Assembly: GCA_038874075.1 (NCBI GenBank)
Contig: JAVZDD010000001.1
Location: forward strand, 1-64,000
DNA: 64,000 nucleotides
DNA from: Jingweiarchaeum tengchongense
Lineage (GTDB): Archaea > Nanobdellota > Nanobdellia > Jingweiarchaeales > Jingweiarchaeaceae
Reading direction: 5' to 3'
This document shows, in pieces, positions 42,247 through 50,606 of the stretch. Each line of letters opens with the position of its first letter. The stretch's first letter is position 1. The notes beneath the pieces were generated by a model. That model searched no databases and was not told the DNA's origin. It saw only the letters and a list, made by a program, of their open reading frames with translations. Position numbers and translations under genes: made by a program.

Positions 42247-43658
42247 TAAAACTTTTTGATACTTTTACTCGAAAAAAAAGAAAATTTGTTCCAATAGAGA
42301 AGGGCAAAGTGCGCATGTATTGTTGTGGATTAACGGTTTACAATTATGCGCACATTGGAAATTTGAGGACATATATTTTCGAAGATGTGCTTAGAAGAAT
42401 GTTTGAATATAATGGTTTCCAAGTGATACATGTAATGAATGTGACCGATGTCGGTCACCTAACTTCTGATGCTGACACTGGTGAAGATAAGGTAGAGATG
42501 GGTGCAAAAAGGGAGGGAAAGACTGCCTGGGAAATTGCTGAATTTTACACGAAGGCTTTTCTTCTTGATATGGAGCGATTGAATATCTTGAAACCAACAA
42601 TCTTGTGTAAAGCAACTGACCACATAAAAGAAATGATTGAATTAATAAAAAAACTTGAAGAGAAAGGATACACTTACTTGACGGATGATGGTCTTTATTA
42701 TGACACATCAAAATTCAAGGAATATGGAAAGTTAACTGGAATGACATTCAAGGAATTAAATGAGAAATTGAAGGCTGGAGCAAGAGTTGAATTCAATCCA
42801 CAAAAAAGAAATATAACTGATTTTGCGCTCTGGAAATTTTCACCAAAGGACAAAAAAAGACAGATGGAGTGGGATTCTCCCTGGGGTGTAGGATTCCCTG
42901 GATGGCACATTGAGTGTACCGCGATGAGCATGAAATACCTTGGCGAGCACTTTGATATACATTGTGGTGGTATAGACCACATTCCGATACATCATACAAA
43001 TGAAATAGCACAAGCAGAAGCAGCGACTGGAAAAAAATTTGTTAATTACTGGCTACATGGTGCTTTTCTCGTATTGGGTCCAGGAATCAAAATGGCAAAA
43101 TCTGCCGGGAATTTCATTACATTGCAGACATTGATTGACAATGGGTACGATCCACTAGCATACCGTTATTTGTGCTTAACAGCACATTATCGCTCGGAAC
43201 TCAAGTTTGAGTTTGAAAATATGAAAGCTGCGATGAATTCACTTTCCACATTGCGCGAGAATGTAAGGATAATGAAAGGCAATCTAGAGAGTAAAGTAAA
43301 CAAGAGGAAAATAGCAAAATACAAGAAAGAATTCTTAAATGCGATTAATGACGATCTAAACATGCCACTTGCGCTTTCAATTCTGTGGAAAGTAGTAAGA
43401 AGCAAAGAATTGAATAATCAAGAAAAATATGAATTAGTATTGGACTTTGATAGGGTGCTCGGATTAAATTTGGATGTTGAAGTAAAGGTTGAATTAACAG
43501 AAGAGCAAAAAAGATTGATAGAGGAAAGAGAAAAAGCAAGAAAAGAAAAAGATTGGAAAACAGCAGATGAAATAAGGGAAAAGCTGCGAAAGCAAGGTAT
43601 AATCTTAGAAGACACAGATAAAGGTGTTGTGTGGAAGAAAATTCATTCTTCTTCGTAA
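42243..43658 (+). CDS. cysS: Cysteinyl-tRNA synthetase
   Basis: A 471-residue class I synthetase that charges tRNA-Cys. The HIGH-type motif is HIGN (37-40), and the KMSKS-type motif is KMAKS (283-287). Zinc ligands are in RMYCCGLTVYN (C28), WHIECTAMS and HCGGIDHIPIHHTNE. The C-terminal anticodon region ends EEREKARKEKDWKTADEIREKL, as in the family. The length is normal. It overlaps the eS1 stop by ATGA. Its last 16 bases overlap the convergent nucleotidyltransferase-like gene. The presence of CysRS means the tRNA-dependent SepRS/SepCysS route is not required here. Confidence 0.97.
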   Translation: MIKLFDTFTRKKRKFVPIEKGKVRMYCCGLTVYNYAHIGNLRTYIFEDVLRRMFEYNGFQVIHVMNVTDVGHLTSDADTGEDKVEMGAKREGKTAWEIAEFYTKAFLLDMERLNILKPTILCKATDHIKEMIELIKKLEEKGYTYLTDDGLYYDTSKFKEYGKLTGMTFKELNEKLKAGARVEFNPQKRNITDFALWKFSPKDKKRQMEWDSPWGVGFPGWHIECTAMSMKYLGEHFDIHCGGIDHIPIHHTNEIAQAEAATGKKFVNYWLHGAFLVLGPGIKMAKSAGNFITLQTLIDNGYDPLAYRYLCLTAHYRSELKFEFENMKAAMNSLSTLRENVRIMKGNLESKVNKRKIAKYKKEFLNAINDDLNMPLALSILWKVVRSKELNNQEKYELVLDFDRVLGLNLDVEVKVELTEEQKRLIEEREKARKEKDWKTADEIREKLRKQGIILEDTDKGVVWKKIHSSS

Positions 43659-44392
43659 ATTTCATTCAATATATTCAGAAGATTTCTATCATTTCTTGAA
43701 AGTGAATAATTTGAAGATGGTACACTTGAAACTCTATCTATGAATCTACTTAAGAGTCTAAATTTACCGCTTTTCTCCTTGACTACACCTTTCTTTAACA
43801 ATTTTTCCAATGCATTTTTGTACATAATTACTCCTCTTTCAATTGGAATGAAGGAAAAGCTCCGATAATACGTTTCTGGAAGCGGTTTTTCGTTTGCTTG
43901 CAATAAGAAACCTTTACTTCTTATTTTATCAAATATCTCTTCAATTGTTTTTGCTCCGTCTTTAAGTGCAAAGTAAACATTGAAACAACTTACGTACTCT
44001 TGGTATTTTTTTATTCTACCCTCATCGTCCTTTAGTACATTAACTGGGAATGACATCATATTCCTTAGTTGGATTAATCTTTCATCGTATGGCATCGGTG
44101 GTCCATCAAAGACATCAAAGCTTATCGTCACAATTGGTCTACTTGGTAAACTCCAGAAATCTAATGATAAATCTACCTTATCCTGCAATTCATTTATTTC
44201 TTCTTCTCTAATTTTTTTTGTGAGGATAATGTCCAAATCTGGTGCTCTTTTTCCCAATTCCCTTGCAAGTCTAAATTGAATTTCTCTGTCATCAAAGTAG
44301 GCCCAAGAACCTGAAATTGCAGCATCATATCCTCTCACTAGTAACATCTCCTTTACAAGATTGACATCTTGCTCTGCCTTTTTAATTTTCAT
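43643..44392 (-). CDS. Nucleotidyltransferase-like protein
   Basis: A 249-residue protein. The segment AISGSWAYFDDREI, then RAPDLDIILTKK, matches the minimal nucleotidyltransferase pattern hGS followed by DxD, which binds metal and nucleotide. A third acidic residue may be in SFDVFDGPPMP. The C-terminal half is helical, including YRSFSFIPIERG and a charged part ending EIYEEE. Start: ATG 44410 is in frame but overlaps the isopentenyl phosphate kinase gene; ATG 44392 has GTGAT seven bases upstream and begins just after that gene's stop. Substrate unknown; co-transcription with the kinase looks incidental. Confidence 0.7.
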   Translation of the reverse strand: MKIKKAEQDVNLVKEMLLVRGYDAAISGSWAYFDDREIQFRLARELGKRAPDLDIILTKKIREEEINELQDKVDLSLDFWSLPSRPIVTISFDVFDGPPMPYDERLIQLRNMMSFPVNVLKDDEGRIKKYQEYVSCFNVYFALKDGAKTIEEIFDKIRSKGFLLQANEKPLPETYYRSFSFIPIERGVIMYKNALEKLLKKGVVKEKSGKFRLLSRFIDRVSSVPSSNYSLSRNDRNLLNILNEIYEEE

Positions 44393-44397
44393 AAAAA

Positions 44398-45213
44398 TCA
44401 CGATTTGCATATGGTCGTTCCAATTACTTTCTCGCCTAGAAGTGCTTTTTTTATCCTGTCTTTTTTCCTCGCATTCACGATCAATGATTCTATGCCAATT
44501 TCACTTAACTTAAGCAATTCTTCGATCTTTCTCCTCATACCACCGGTAACATCGATTTTCATTGAACCTCTTATTCCCTTTTCTATCGATTTGAAGTTCT
44601 TTGGCGTAATTTTTTCAATTAGCTTTGCATCTGGATTAATTTTAGGATCAGAAGTGAAAACACCATCTACATCCGTACCATGTATGATTTTCTTGGCATT
44701 CAAATACTTAGCAAGAAAAGGAACGATATCATCCCCAGATAATATTGAACACCCGCGTTTCTCATCGTATGCTGGAACTCCATATAGTGTTGGCACTAAA
44801 CCAAGTTCAACTAGTCCTTTTTCCACTTCAATGAACATCTTTTTTATTTTACCGTCTGACATAATCGCAGAAGCACTTGCTTGGCAAGGTATCGCTGGCA
44901 CACCCAAATCAATTAATTCCTTTGTCACGATTGAATTCAAATCATTTTGAAGTCTTTGCGTTTCAGCGAATGCCACTAATTGTTTTTTATTTTTAATTCC
45001 TTTATCAATTTTTGTTCTCTTCACGATTGGATGTCCGTATGATCCTGCCCCATGCACAAGAATTAATTTTACTCCTCTTTTATATGCGACTGCGATCTCC
45101 CTAGCTATCCTTCTCAGCACATCCAAATCAACACGTGGTACCTTGCTTTCTTTGCATGCAAATACGCTCCCACCGATTTTTAAAATTATTAATTGTTTGA
45201 TCACAATCACCAT
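44398..45213 (-). CDS. ipk: Isopentenyl phosphate kinase
   Basis: A 271-residue amino-acid-kinase-fold enzyme that makes isopentenyl diphosphate from isopentenyl phosphate in the archaeal modified mevalonate route. ILKIGGSV opens the fold. The Gly loop VHGAGSYGHP carries H61, the His that marks IPK among these kinases. GDDIVPFLA and HGTDVDGVFTSDPK bind substrate and nucleotide, and DVTGGMRRKIEELL is the typical end. A TATA-like block about 27 bases before ATG 45213 supports a leaderless start. With the prenyl synthase, GGGP synthase and reductase at 46.9-49.9 kb it forms most of an ether-lipid set. Confidence 0.95.
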   Translation of the reverse strand: MVIVIKQLIILKIGGSVFACKESKVPRVDLDVLRRIAREIAVAYKRGVKLILVHGAGSYGHPIVKRTKIDKGIKNKKQLVAFAETQRLQNDLNSIVTKELIDLGVPAIPCQASASAIMSDGKIKKMFIEVEKGLVELGLVPTLYGVPAYDEKRGCSILSGDDIVPFLAKYLNAKKIIHGTDVDGVFTSDPKINPDAKLIEKITPKNFKSIEKGIRGSMKIDVTGGMRRKIEELLKLSEIGIESLIVNARKKDRIKKALLGEKVIGTTICKS

Positions 45214-45249
45214 TAATTTTTAATCTAACTTTAATTTAAAAACTTATTT

Positions 45250-46179
45250 TCAAGTCAAGTTTAAAAACCTATTTTCATTTCCTGCGCTCAGTAAAACAAC
45301 CCTACTATCTTTTTTATCATCGATGATTTTATACCCTGAATAATCTGAAAGTTTATCAGCAAAACTTTTTATTTCTTCGAATCTTGGCATCGATTCTTCT
45401 CCTAACCTTTCTCTTGAAAAACCAACCCTCATATACGCCTTAACCTCAACAAAATTGGGAGAAGCTTTCTTTATCAGTTCAGCATAACCTTTAACACCAG
45501 TCATGTTAAGACCTTTCACAAGCGTTAATCTAATCACCTTCCTTGTTTTTATAGAGGGTAAAATCTCGAGGGTTTTGTTTAATCTATCCCAATTTCCTGG
45601 AACCAGTGGTTGACATGTTTTCTTGTATATGTTTTCATTTGGTGCAGCTAGAGTAATATAGAGCTGTGTTGGTGGTTCCATTTTTAGGAGCGCATCTGGA
45701 TTCGTACCATTAGAAACTAAAAAAGTGGTCATCTTCCTTTGATGGAAATATTTGATCAATTCCGATATCTTCGGATAAAGTGTAGGTTCTCCTGCCAGCG
45801 AAATTGCAACATGTTTTGGTTCAAATGCTTCTTCAACCTTTTTTTTATCCGCTTTCTCATCTCCTTTATAACCAATCAGCAAACTTCTCTGGGCTTCAAT
45901 TGATTTTTCAACAATTTCTTGTGGCTCATCAAAATCCCTCATTTTTATTTCTGTTCCTTGAAAACTCCTCCAACAAAAAATGCAGCTTTGCGTGCAGTAA
46001 GTAAGATTTGGTGTCATTTGCAAGCAACGGTGTGATTGGATACCATAAAATTGCTGTTTATAACAAAAACCGCGGTTCAGAATACTTTTCTTTGTCCATA
46101 AACAAAGCTTTACAGCACCATATTTGCCAATTATTTTATACCCTTGTCTTTGATACAATTTTATGAGTGCTTCATCCAT
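45250..46179 (-). CDS. taw1: 4-demethylwyosine synthase Taw1 (TYW1)
   Basis: A 309-residue radical SAM enzyme that condenses pyruvate carbons with N1-methylguanosine at position 37 of tRNA-Phe, the first specific step to wyosine. The radical SAM cluster ligands are C62, C66 and C69 (YCTQSCIFCWR). The second cluster ligands C26, C39 and C52 fall at the same residue numbers reported for the Pyrococcus enzyme. AISLAGEPTLYPKI and VSNGTNPDAL are family motifs. There is no flavodoxin domain, as usual in archaea. It is divergent from tRNA-Gly. Together with kae1 and bud32 it shows full attention to position 37 modification. Confidence 0.97.
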   Translation of the reverse strand: MDEALIKLYQRQGYKIIGKYGAVKLCLWTKKSILNRGFCYKQQFYGIQSHRCLQMTPNLTYCTQSCIFCWRSFQGTEIKMRDFDEPQEIVEKSIEAQRSLLIGYKGDEKADKKKVEEAFEPKHVAISLAGEPTLYPKISELIKYFHQRKMTTFLVSNGTNPDALLKMEPPTQLYITLAAPNENIYKKTCQPLVPGNWDRLNKTLEILPSIKTRKVIRLTLVKGLNMTGVKGYAELIKKASPNFVEVKAYMRVGFSRERLGEESMPRFEEIKSFADKLSDYSGYKIIDDKKDSRVVLLSAGNENRFLNLT

Positions 46180-46228
46180 ACAGTTTTAAAATCAAATTAC
46201 ATTATTAATATTTTTGAAAGTATAGAAA

Positions 46229-46237
46229 AATTTAATA
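46229..46237 (+). promoter_or_regulatory. TATA box of tRNA-Gly
   Basis: AATTTAATA is centred about 29 bases before the first base of the tRNA, the usual archaeal distance for a TATA box. It serves the tRNA and probably the HAD gene behind it. Confidence 0.45.
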
Positions 46238-46261
46238 GAATTTATTTCATTATTAAATCGT

Positions 46262-46333
46262 GCGGTTGTAGTCTAGCGGTTAGGACTTGTCCCTGCCACG
46301 GACAGAACCCGGGTTCAAATCCCGGCAACCGCA
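46262..46333 (+). tRNA. tRNA-Gly (anticodon GCC)
   Basis: A complete 72-base cloverleaf. The acceptor stem GCGGTTG pairs with CAACCGC, the D arm is GTCT/GGAC around an 8-base loop, the anticodon stem TGTCC pairs with GGACA around loop CTGCCAC (anticodon GCC at 46295-46297), the variable region has 4 bases, the T stem is CCGGG/CCCGG around TTCAAAT, and the discriminator is A. No intron is present, and the CCA end is not encoded. It reads GGC and GGT codons. The HAD gene starts 12 bases later, so the two are probably on one transcript. Confidence 0.97.
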
Positions 46334-46344
46334 TTGTTGAGAAT

Positions 46345-46989
46345 ATGGGTGAAATTGAAGGTATTATTTTTGATATCGATGGTGTAATAATAGATTCTGA
46401 AGAAGCGCTTTATAGATACTATCGTGATTTGTTCTTACAATTTGGTTTCAAAGAGATTAAAAGAGAAAGAATAATGAAATTCAATGGTTATGCTGATAGA
46501 GATTGGATTACTGCACTTCTTCCAAAAAGTGAAAGGAAGAACAAGAACTTAGTAAATGAGATGGTGAAAATTGGTGTGAGGATATATGGTCCTTACTATT
46601 TGGCTAAATATGCTAAATTGTTTAATGGTGCAAAGCAGATACTTAAAGAATTGAAGAAGAGATATGAATTGGCAATTGTTACAAACAACACGAGAGGAGA
46701 TGTACGAATCATAATAAAGAAATTTGGGCTTGGTGGAATCTTCGATGCCATAGTCACAATTAATGATGTGAAAAATCCAAAGCCATCACCAGAACCTCTC
46801 ATCCTAGCATCTAAAAAACTAGGAATTCCGAGGCAAAATTTGCTTTATATTGGGGATACTAAAGTAGACAGAGAAACAGGTAGAAGGGCAAAGATAAAAA
46901 CAATCATTATAAACAAGAATGGTAAACCAGATTACAGCTTATTGAGAAAGTATTTACCCAAATATTTGGCACCTAAGTACAATAAGTAA
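46345..46989 (+). CDS. HAD-superfamily hydrolase, phosphoglycolate phosphatase-like
   Basis: A 214-residue phosphatase of HAD subfamily I. Motif I is FDIDGVIID with the nucleophile Asp and general acid Asp, motif II is VTNN, motif III is the Lys in NPKPSPEPL, and motif IV is YIGDTKVDRETG. The cap has four helices (YRYYRDLFLQFGF and following), as in phosphoglycolate phosphatases and beta-phosphoglucomutases. The frame is open further upstream through the tRNA, but ATG 46345 gives the correct N-terminus. Its 3' end overlaps that of the convergent reductase gene by 58 bases. Substrate unknown. Confidence 0.92.
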   Translation: MGEIEGIIFDIDGVIIDSEEALYRYYRDLFLQFGFKEIKRERIMKFNGYADRDWITALLPKSERKNKNLVNEMVKIGVRIYGPYYLAKYAKLFNGAKQILKELKKRYELAIVTNNTRGDVRIIIKKFGLGGIFDAIVTINDVKNPKPSPEPLILASKKLGIPRQNLLYIGDTKVDRETGRRAKIKTIIINKNGKPDYSLLRKYLPKYLAPKYNK

Positions 46990-47981
46990 TCGTTCTTTTC
47001 GAATACCTTATACAACAAAAGTGCGATTCTTCTTGTTTTTTTGAGTTGTGGTAGTATTAATTGATTAACCCTCTCCTCATATTCATGTAAGTTCGCAATT
47101 GTGTAGTCTAAATGCTTCTTTGATGTTTTTATGATTGCTTCGCTTGCCATTTTAGCGCAGGCAGTTGAGATATTAATGCCTCCGCCTGTCAAACAATCAA
47201 TCTGGGAGGCTGCATCTCCGACCAGAATCCCATGGTTAAAAACACACCTCATGGGCAAACTTGCAGGTAAATATGCACCCCTCAGCTCCTTAGCACCAAA
47301 TTCTTTTTTTATAAATTCCATCCTTTCTCTAACCTCTTCTGCTGTAAGAGCTCCTGTTCCTATATTATATTCATTCTTTTTTGGGAATTTCCATGCATAT
47401 CCACTACTTGAGTATTTTTTACCAAAGTAAAATTTAATCTCGTGATCATCAACTTTTTTCTTTGCTTTACCTTCTACGGCAAAACCCAACATTGGATCTG
47501 GCATTCCAAAAAATTTCCTGACAATTGAAAGTGCACCATCACAACCAACAATAAGTTTGCATTTTATGTTCTGGGGCTCAACGACAATACCATCACTTTC
47601 CTTTCTAATCCGATTAACCCTTTGCCCCATCCTTATTTCTCCTCCTTTTTTTCTTACTTGCTTCGCTATCTCGGCTTCAACTTTTTCTTTATCAAGCATC
47701 CAATATTCATGATCAATTTCTGCTCCGATTTCAAATTTATTTGGGAAGAACAATCTGAATTTTGTTATTATGTTCTCAATTCCTTTTTTTGATTCGTAGA
47801 GTGATGGGAAGGAATAACCAAATCTACTTGTAGTACTTACGCATTCACCGCATGCTTTTTGAAAAAATTTTTTATGCTCTTCAAGTAAAACAAAATCCCT
47901 TTTTTCCTCGGCTAGGAACTTTGCTAGGATGAGCCCAGCTGGTCCACCTCCAACAACCACTATTTCCCGTTTCTCCATCAT
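46932..47981 (-). CDS. Geranylgeranyl reductase-family flavoprotein
   Basis: A 349-residue FAD enzyme that saturates geranylgeranyl chains of archaeal lipids (digeranylgeranylglycerophospholipid reductase family). The FAD-binding GGGPAGL lies at the N-terminus, LIVGCDGALSIVRK and GILVGDAASQIDCLTGGG follow, and the YAWKFPKK motif lining the lipid pocket is present. ATGs at 47990, 47981 and 47978 are all in frame; 47981 overlaps the upstream stop as ATGA, but the exact start is open. It is directly coupled to GGGP synthase, so the two act in one pathway. Confidence 0.92.
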   Translation of the reverse strand: MMEKREIVVVGGGPAGLILAKFLAEEKRDFVLLEEHKKFFQKACGECVSTTSRFGYSFPSLYESKKGIENIITKFRLFFPNKFEIGAEIDHEYWMLDKEKVEAEIAKQVRKKGGEIRMGQRVNRIRKESDGIVVEPQNIKCKLIVGCDGALSIVRKFFGMPDPMLGFAVEGKAKKKVDDHEIKFYFGKKYSSSGYAWKFPKKNEYNIGTGALTAEEVRERMEFIKKEFGAKELRGAYLPASLPMRCVFNHGILVGDAASQIDCLTGGGINISTACAKMASEAIIKTSKKHLDYTIANLHEYEERVNQLILPQLKKTRRIALLLYKVFEKNDYLLYLGAKYLGKYFLNKL

Positions 47982-48703
47982 TCCACGCATTTTATAAATT
48001 TCTTCATTAGTTTTAAAATTTTCGTTGGCTCTTTTTTCTCGAGAACGGTGCTGAGAACTACTTTATCACTACCGCATTTGAAAAACTTTCTTACCTGAGA
48101 AGGATTTCTAATTCCTCCGCCAACAATCAATACACATCTTTTTAGCATTCTCCTTGCCCTCTTTACAATGTTATAATCAACCGGTTTTTTTGCTCCTGAT
48201 CCTGCCTCTAAATATAACACATTTGAATCTTTTCTTAGCCTAAATTTTTTGATTATCTCGAGTACCTTTTCCTTGCTTATCTTTTTAGCACCAACTTTTT
48301 TACCAACCCTACTGAATGGTCCAAATATTAGATATCCAAAATTTATTGTCTTCTCACTACTTTTAACGATGAATCTACCAATTAAACTACGAATGTATGT
48401 AAAATTAAATGAATAATTGAGGAGAATCGGTGCCATTATTTTGTCTACATAATCATAAGCCAGTATACCTTGCATTATCCTACCTGGAAAGAGTATGATT
48501 GGAGAAAGACGCTCCTCTTTCAGCTTCCTTGCCCACTTCATCACTTCAAAACCACTTTCTTTTGTGCAACCAATCCAAAATTCAACGTGTTTTTTTAAAA
48601 AGTTCTTATTATATTCATTCTTCAACATACGACACGCTTTAAAAAAATTTCCAATTTCTTTTTTACTTGGATCCAACAAAAAACATATTTTTTTTGTTCT
48701 CAT
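47978..48703 (-). CDS. Geranylgeranylglyceryl phosphate synthase
   Basis: A 241-residue TIM-barrel enzyme that joins sn-glycerol-1-phosphate to geranylgeranyl diphosphate, the first ether bond of archaeal lipids. Family motifs are the N-terminal FLLDPSKKE, FWIGCTKESG, IILFPGRI, NVLYLEAGSGA and phosphate-binding IVGGGIRNPSQV with a final SDKVVLST. The length is in the usual range. The reductase gene overlaps its stop. The prenyl synthase gene diverges from it across 89 bases that hold AT-rich promoter sequence for both. Confidence 0.95.
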   Translation of the reverse strand: MRTKKICFLLDPSKKEIGNFFKACRMLKNEYNKNFLKKHVEFWIGCTKESGFEVMKWARKLKEERLSPIILFPGRIMQGILAYDYVDKIMAPILLNYSFNFTYIRSLIGRFIVKSSEKTINFGYLIFGPFSRVGKKVGAKKISKEKVLEIIKKFRLRKDSNVLYLEAGSGAKKPVDYNIVKRARRMLKRCVLIVGGGIRNPSQVRKFFKCGSDKVVLSTVLEKKEPTKILKLMKKFIKCVE

Positions 48704-48804
48704 AATATTTATAAGTAGCCCGGACTTTTTTTATTTTATGTATTTAAAAAAATATCGCCCAGTTTCTTTTATTAAATTTAAATTTATATAAAATGGTGAG
48801 TAGG

Positions 48805-49887
48805 ATGGGTAAAAAGATAGATATTCAAAAAATTTTGAAGCAAAAGACACCTTTAATAGACAAGAAAATTGAGGAGTTTATCCCAAGAAAATTTAATGAA
48901 GCTAAGCTTGAATTCATCGCTGGAAAGCCATCTTATAAATATGATGTCGATGCAATTACGAAGGCAATCTCGCTCCCTGTTTGGGATTTTCTAGATAGGG
49001 GTGGAAAAAGATGGAGACCCACGCTTTTCCTACTATTTCTAGAAGCGCTGGGTAAAAATCCAGAGAAATACATTGATTTCGTTTTGATACCTGAACTTCT
49101 ACATAATGGAAGTATAATAATAGATGATATTGAGGACATGAGCGAGGAGAGGAGGGGTAAACCTGCACTTCATAAGATATTCGGTGAGGACATCGCAATA
49201 AATGCAGGTAATTGCCTCTATTATCTATCACTATTGCCTTTATTAAAAAATAGGGCAAAGCTTGACCAAAAAACACTTTTGAAGATTTATGAGATGTATG
49301 CGCAAGAGATGATAAGAATACATCTTGGGCAAGCAACGGACATTGCTTGGCACCGAGGTCTTGCAAGTGCAAATGAAATATCTGAAGAAGAGTACTTGGA
49401 GATGTGTTCAAATAAGACAGGTTGCATTTCCCGAGTTGCAGCTAAGCTTGCAGCAATTATTGCTGGAAAAAGCGACGAAGAAATTGAAAAAATTGGAAAA
49501 TTTGCGGAAATGATTGGAATTGCGTTTCAAATCCAAGATGATATACTAAATCTCGTGGGTGAAGAATTCGCAAGGGGGAAGGGTGGGCTAGGAGAAGACA
49601 TAACGGAGGGGAAAAGGAGTTTATTAGTAATTCACACGCTAAAAAAAGCGAATGAAAGGGATAGAAATAGGCTCATAGAAATATTGGAAATGCACACAAC
49701 AGACCAAAGAATTAGGAATGAGGCAATAGATATCATAAAAAAATACCATTCAATTGAATATGCAAAAGAAAGAGCGAGGGAACTGGTAATGAAGGCATGG
49801 AATGACATTGACAAGATTCTGCCTGCATCAAAAGCAAAAGAAGAGCTGAGAGCTTTTGCGTATTACTTAATTGAAAGAAAGATATAG
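48805..49887 (+). CDS. Polyprenyl diphosphate synthase (geranylgeranyl-type)
   Basis: A 360-residue all-helical prenyltransferase supplying chains for ether lipids. First Asp-rich motif DDIED at 107-111, with RGGKRWRP before it; second Asp-rich motif in AFQIQDDILN; KGGLGEDITEGKRS follows. The start at ATG 48793 is possible, but GGTGAG at 48795-48800 is a ribosome site for ATG 48805, so the latter is chosen. Product length cannot be read from the sequence with certainty; geranylgeranyl is likely because the next two enzymes of that pathway are adjacent. Confidence 0.93.
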   Translation: MGKKIDIQKILKQKTPLIDKKIEEFIPRKFNEAKLEFIAGKPSYKYDVDAITKAISLPVWDFLDRGGKRWRPTLFLLFLEALGKNPEKYIDFVLIPELLHNGSIIIDDIEDMSEERRGKPALHKIFGEDIAINAGNCLYYLSLLPLLKNRAKLDQKTLLKIYEMYAQEMIRIHLGQATDIAWHRGLASANEISEEEYLEMCSNKTGCISRVAAKLAAIIAGKSDEEIEKIGKFAEMIGIAFQIQDDILNLVGEEFARGKGGLGEDITEGKRSLLVIHTLKKANERDRNRLIEILEMHTTDQRIRNEAIDIIKKYHSIEYAKERARELVMKAWNDIDKILPASKAKEELRAFAYYLIERKI

Positions 49888-49896
49888 GTGTTCATA

Positions 49897-50190
49897 GTGG
49901 AAGAGGAAGCAAGAGAATACGTAAATTCAATCAATAAAAATGGGTTGAAAGCAGCTTTTACTTATGGTGATCCTGCTGGAAAGGACATAGATTTGTGTAT
50001 TGTCTCTGAAAAACCAGAACTCATTACAAAACCTCCTGAAGGTATAGACTTAAAGGTTCTAAAACCAAAAGAATTTGAAGAAAAGCTAAATCACTTCGGT
50101 AAACAAGCAGTCGAATTCAGAACTATCATAGGTAAAGAGTATCTCGCTGACATTATAAAAAAACTCAGTTTAAAGATATCTCTGAAGTAG
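49897..50190 (+). CDS. Small nucleotidyltransferase-like protein
   Basis: A 97-residue protein. TYGDPAGKDIDLCIVSE resembles the metal-binding part of small nucleotidyltransferase domains, although the usual GS is GD, so activity is uncertain. Start: GTG 49888 directly follows the prenyl synthase stop, but GGTG at 49887-49890 looks like a ribosome site for GTG 49897, six bases on. It is downstream of and probably co-transcribed with the prenyl synthase gene. Such small domains often act with a HEPN partner; none is seen here. Confidence 0.65.
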   Translation: MEEEAREYVNSINKNGLKAAFTYGDPAGKDIDLCIVSEKPELITKPPEGIDLKVLKPKEFEEKLNHFGKQAVEFRTIIGKEYLADIIKKLSLKISLK

Positions 50191-50195
50191 CTCAC

Positions 50196-50606
50196 TCATC
50201 TCTTCAAAGCTTCCTTAACATCTTTTTTTATTCCTTCATGAATTTTATATTTTCCTATATCCTCTGGTTTTATCCATTTATAATCATCATGCTCTTTACT
50301 TAGTTTTATTTTTCCCCCACTATATCTGCAGAGGAGCGTTATACCAATTACTTGTGTTTTTCTGTTTTCTTTAAAAAATGTCCAGATCCTAACTGGTCTA
50401 ATAATCTTAACTTTTATTCCAGTTTCTTCCTTTATTTCTCTTTGTAGTGCTTTCTCAGGCTCTTCACCGAATTTAATTTTACCACCAGGTATATCCCATT
50501 CCTCTTTAAAAACATCTTCGGTGCTACTTCGCCTAAGTATTAGAATCCTCCTACCTTTGAAAATGACTGCTTTTAAAGCAAGATAAATTTTTTGCAATTG
50601 AATCAA
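50196..50606 (-). CDS. Nudix hydrolase
   Basis: A 136-residue single-domain Nudix enzyme. The Nudix box GX5EX7REUXEEXGU is complete, from GKIKFGEEPEKALQ to REIKEETGI. Nudix enzymes remove nucleoside diphosphates or sanitise damaged nucleotides. The start is unusual: TTG at 50606 overlaps the tmk stop, and another TTG at 50597 also fits; no ATG is available before the conserved first strand (KAVIFKGRRILILRR). Coupling to tmk suggests work on the nucleotide pool. Confidence 0.9.
   Translation of the reverse strand: MIQLQKIYLALKAVIFKGRRILILRRSSTEDVFKEEWDIPGGKIKFGEEPEKALQREIKEETGIKVKIIRPVRIWTFFKENRKTQVIGITLLCRYSGGKIKLSKEHDDYKWIKPEDIGKYKIHEGIKKDVKEALKR

Noticed and set aside
46144..46344. Upstream extension of the HAD gene
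   Set aside because: It would translate through the tRNA-Gly gene. The conserved HAD N-terminus begins at ATG 46345.
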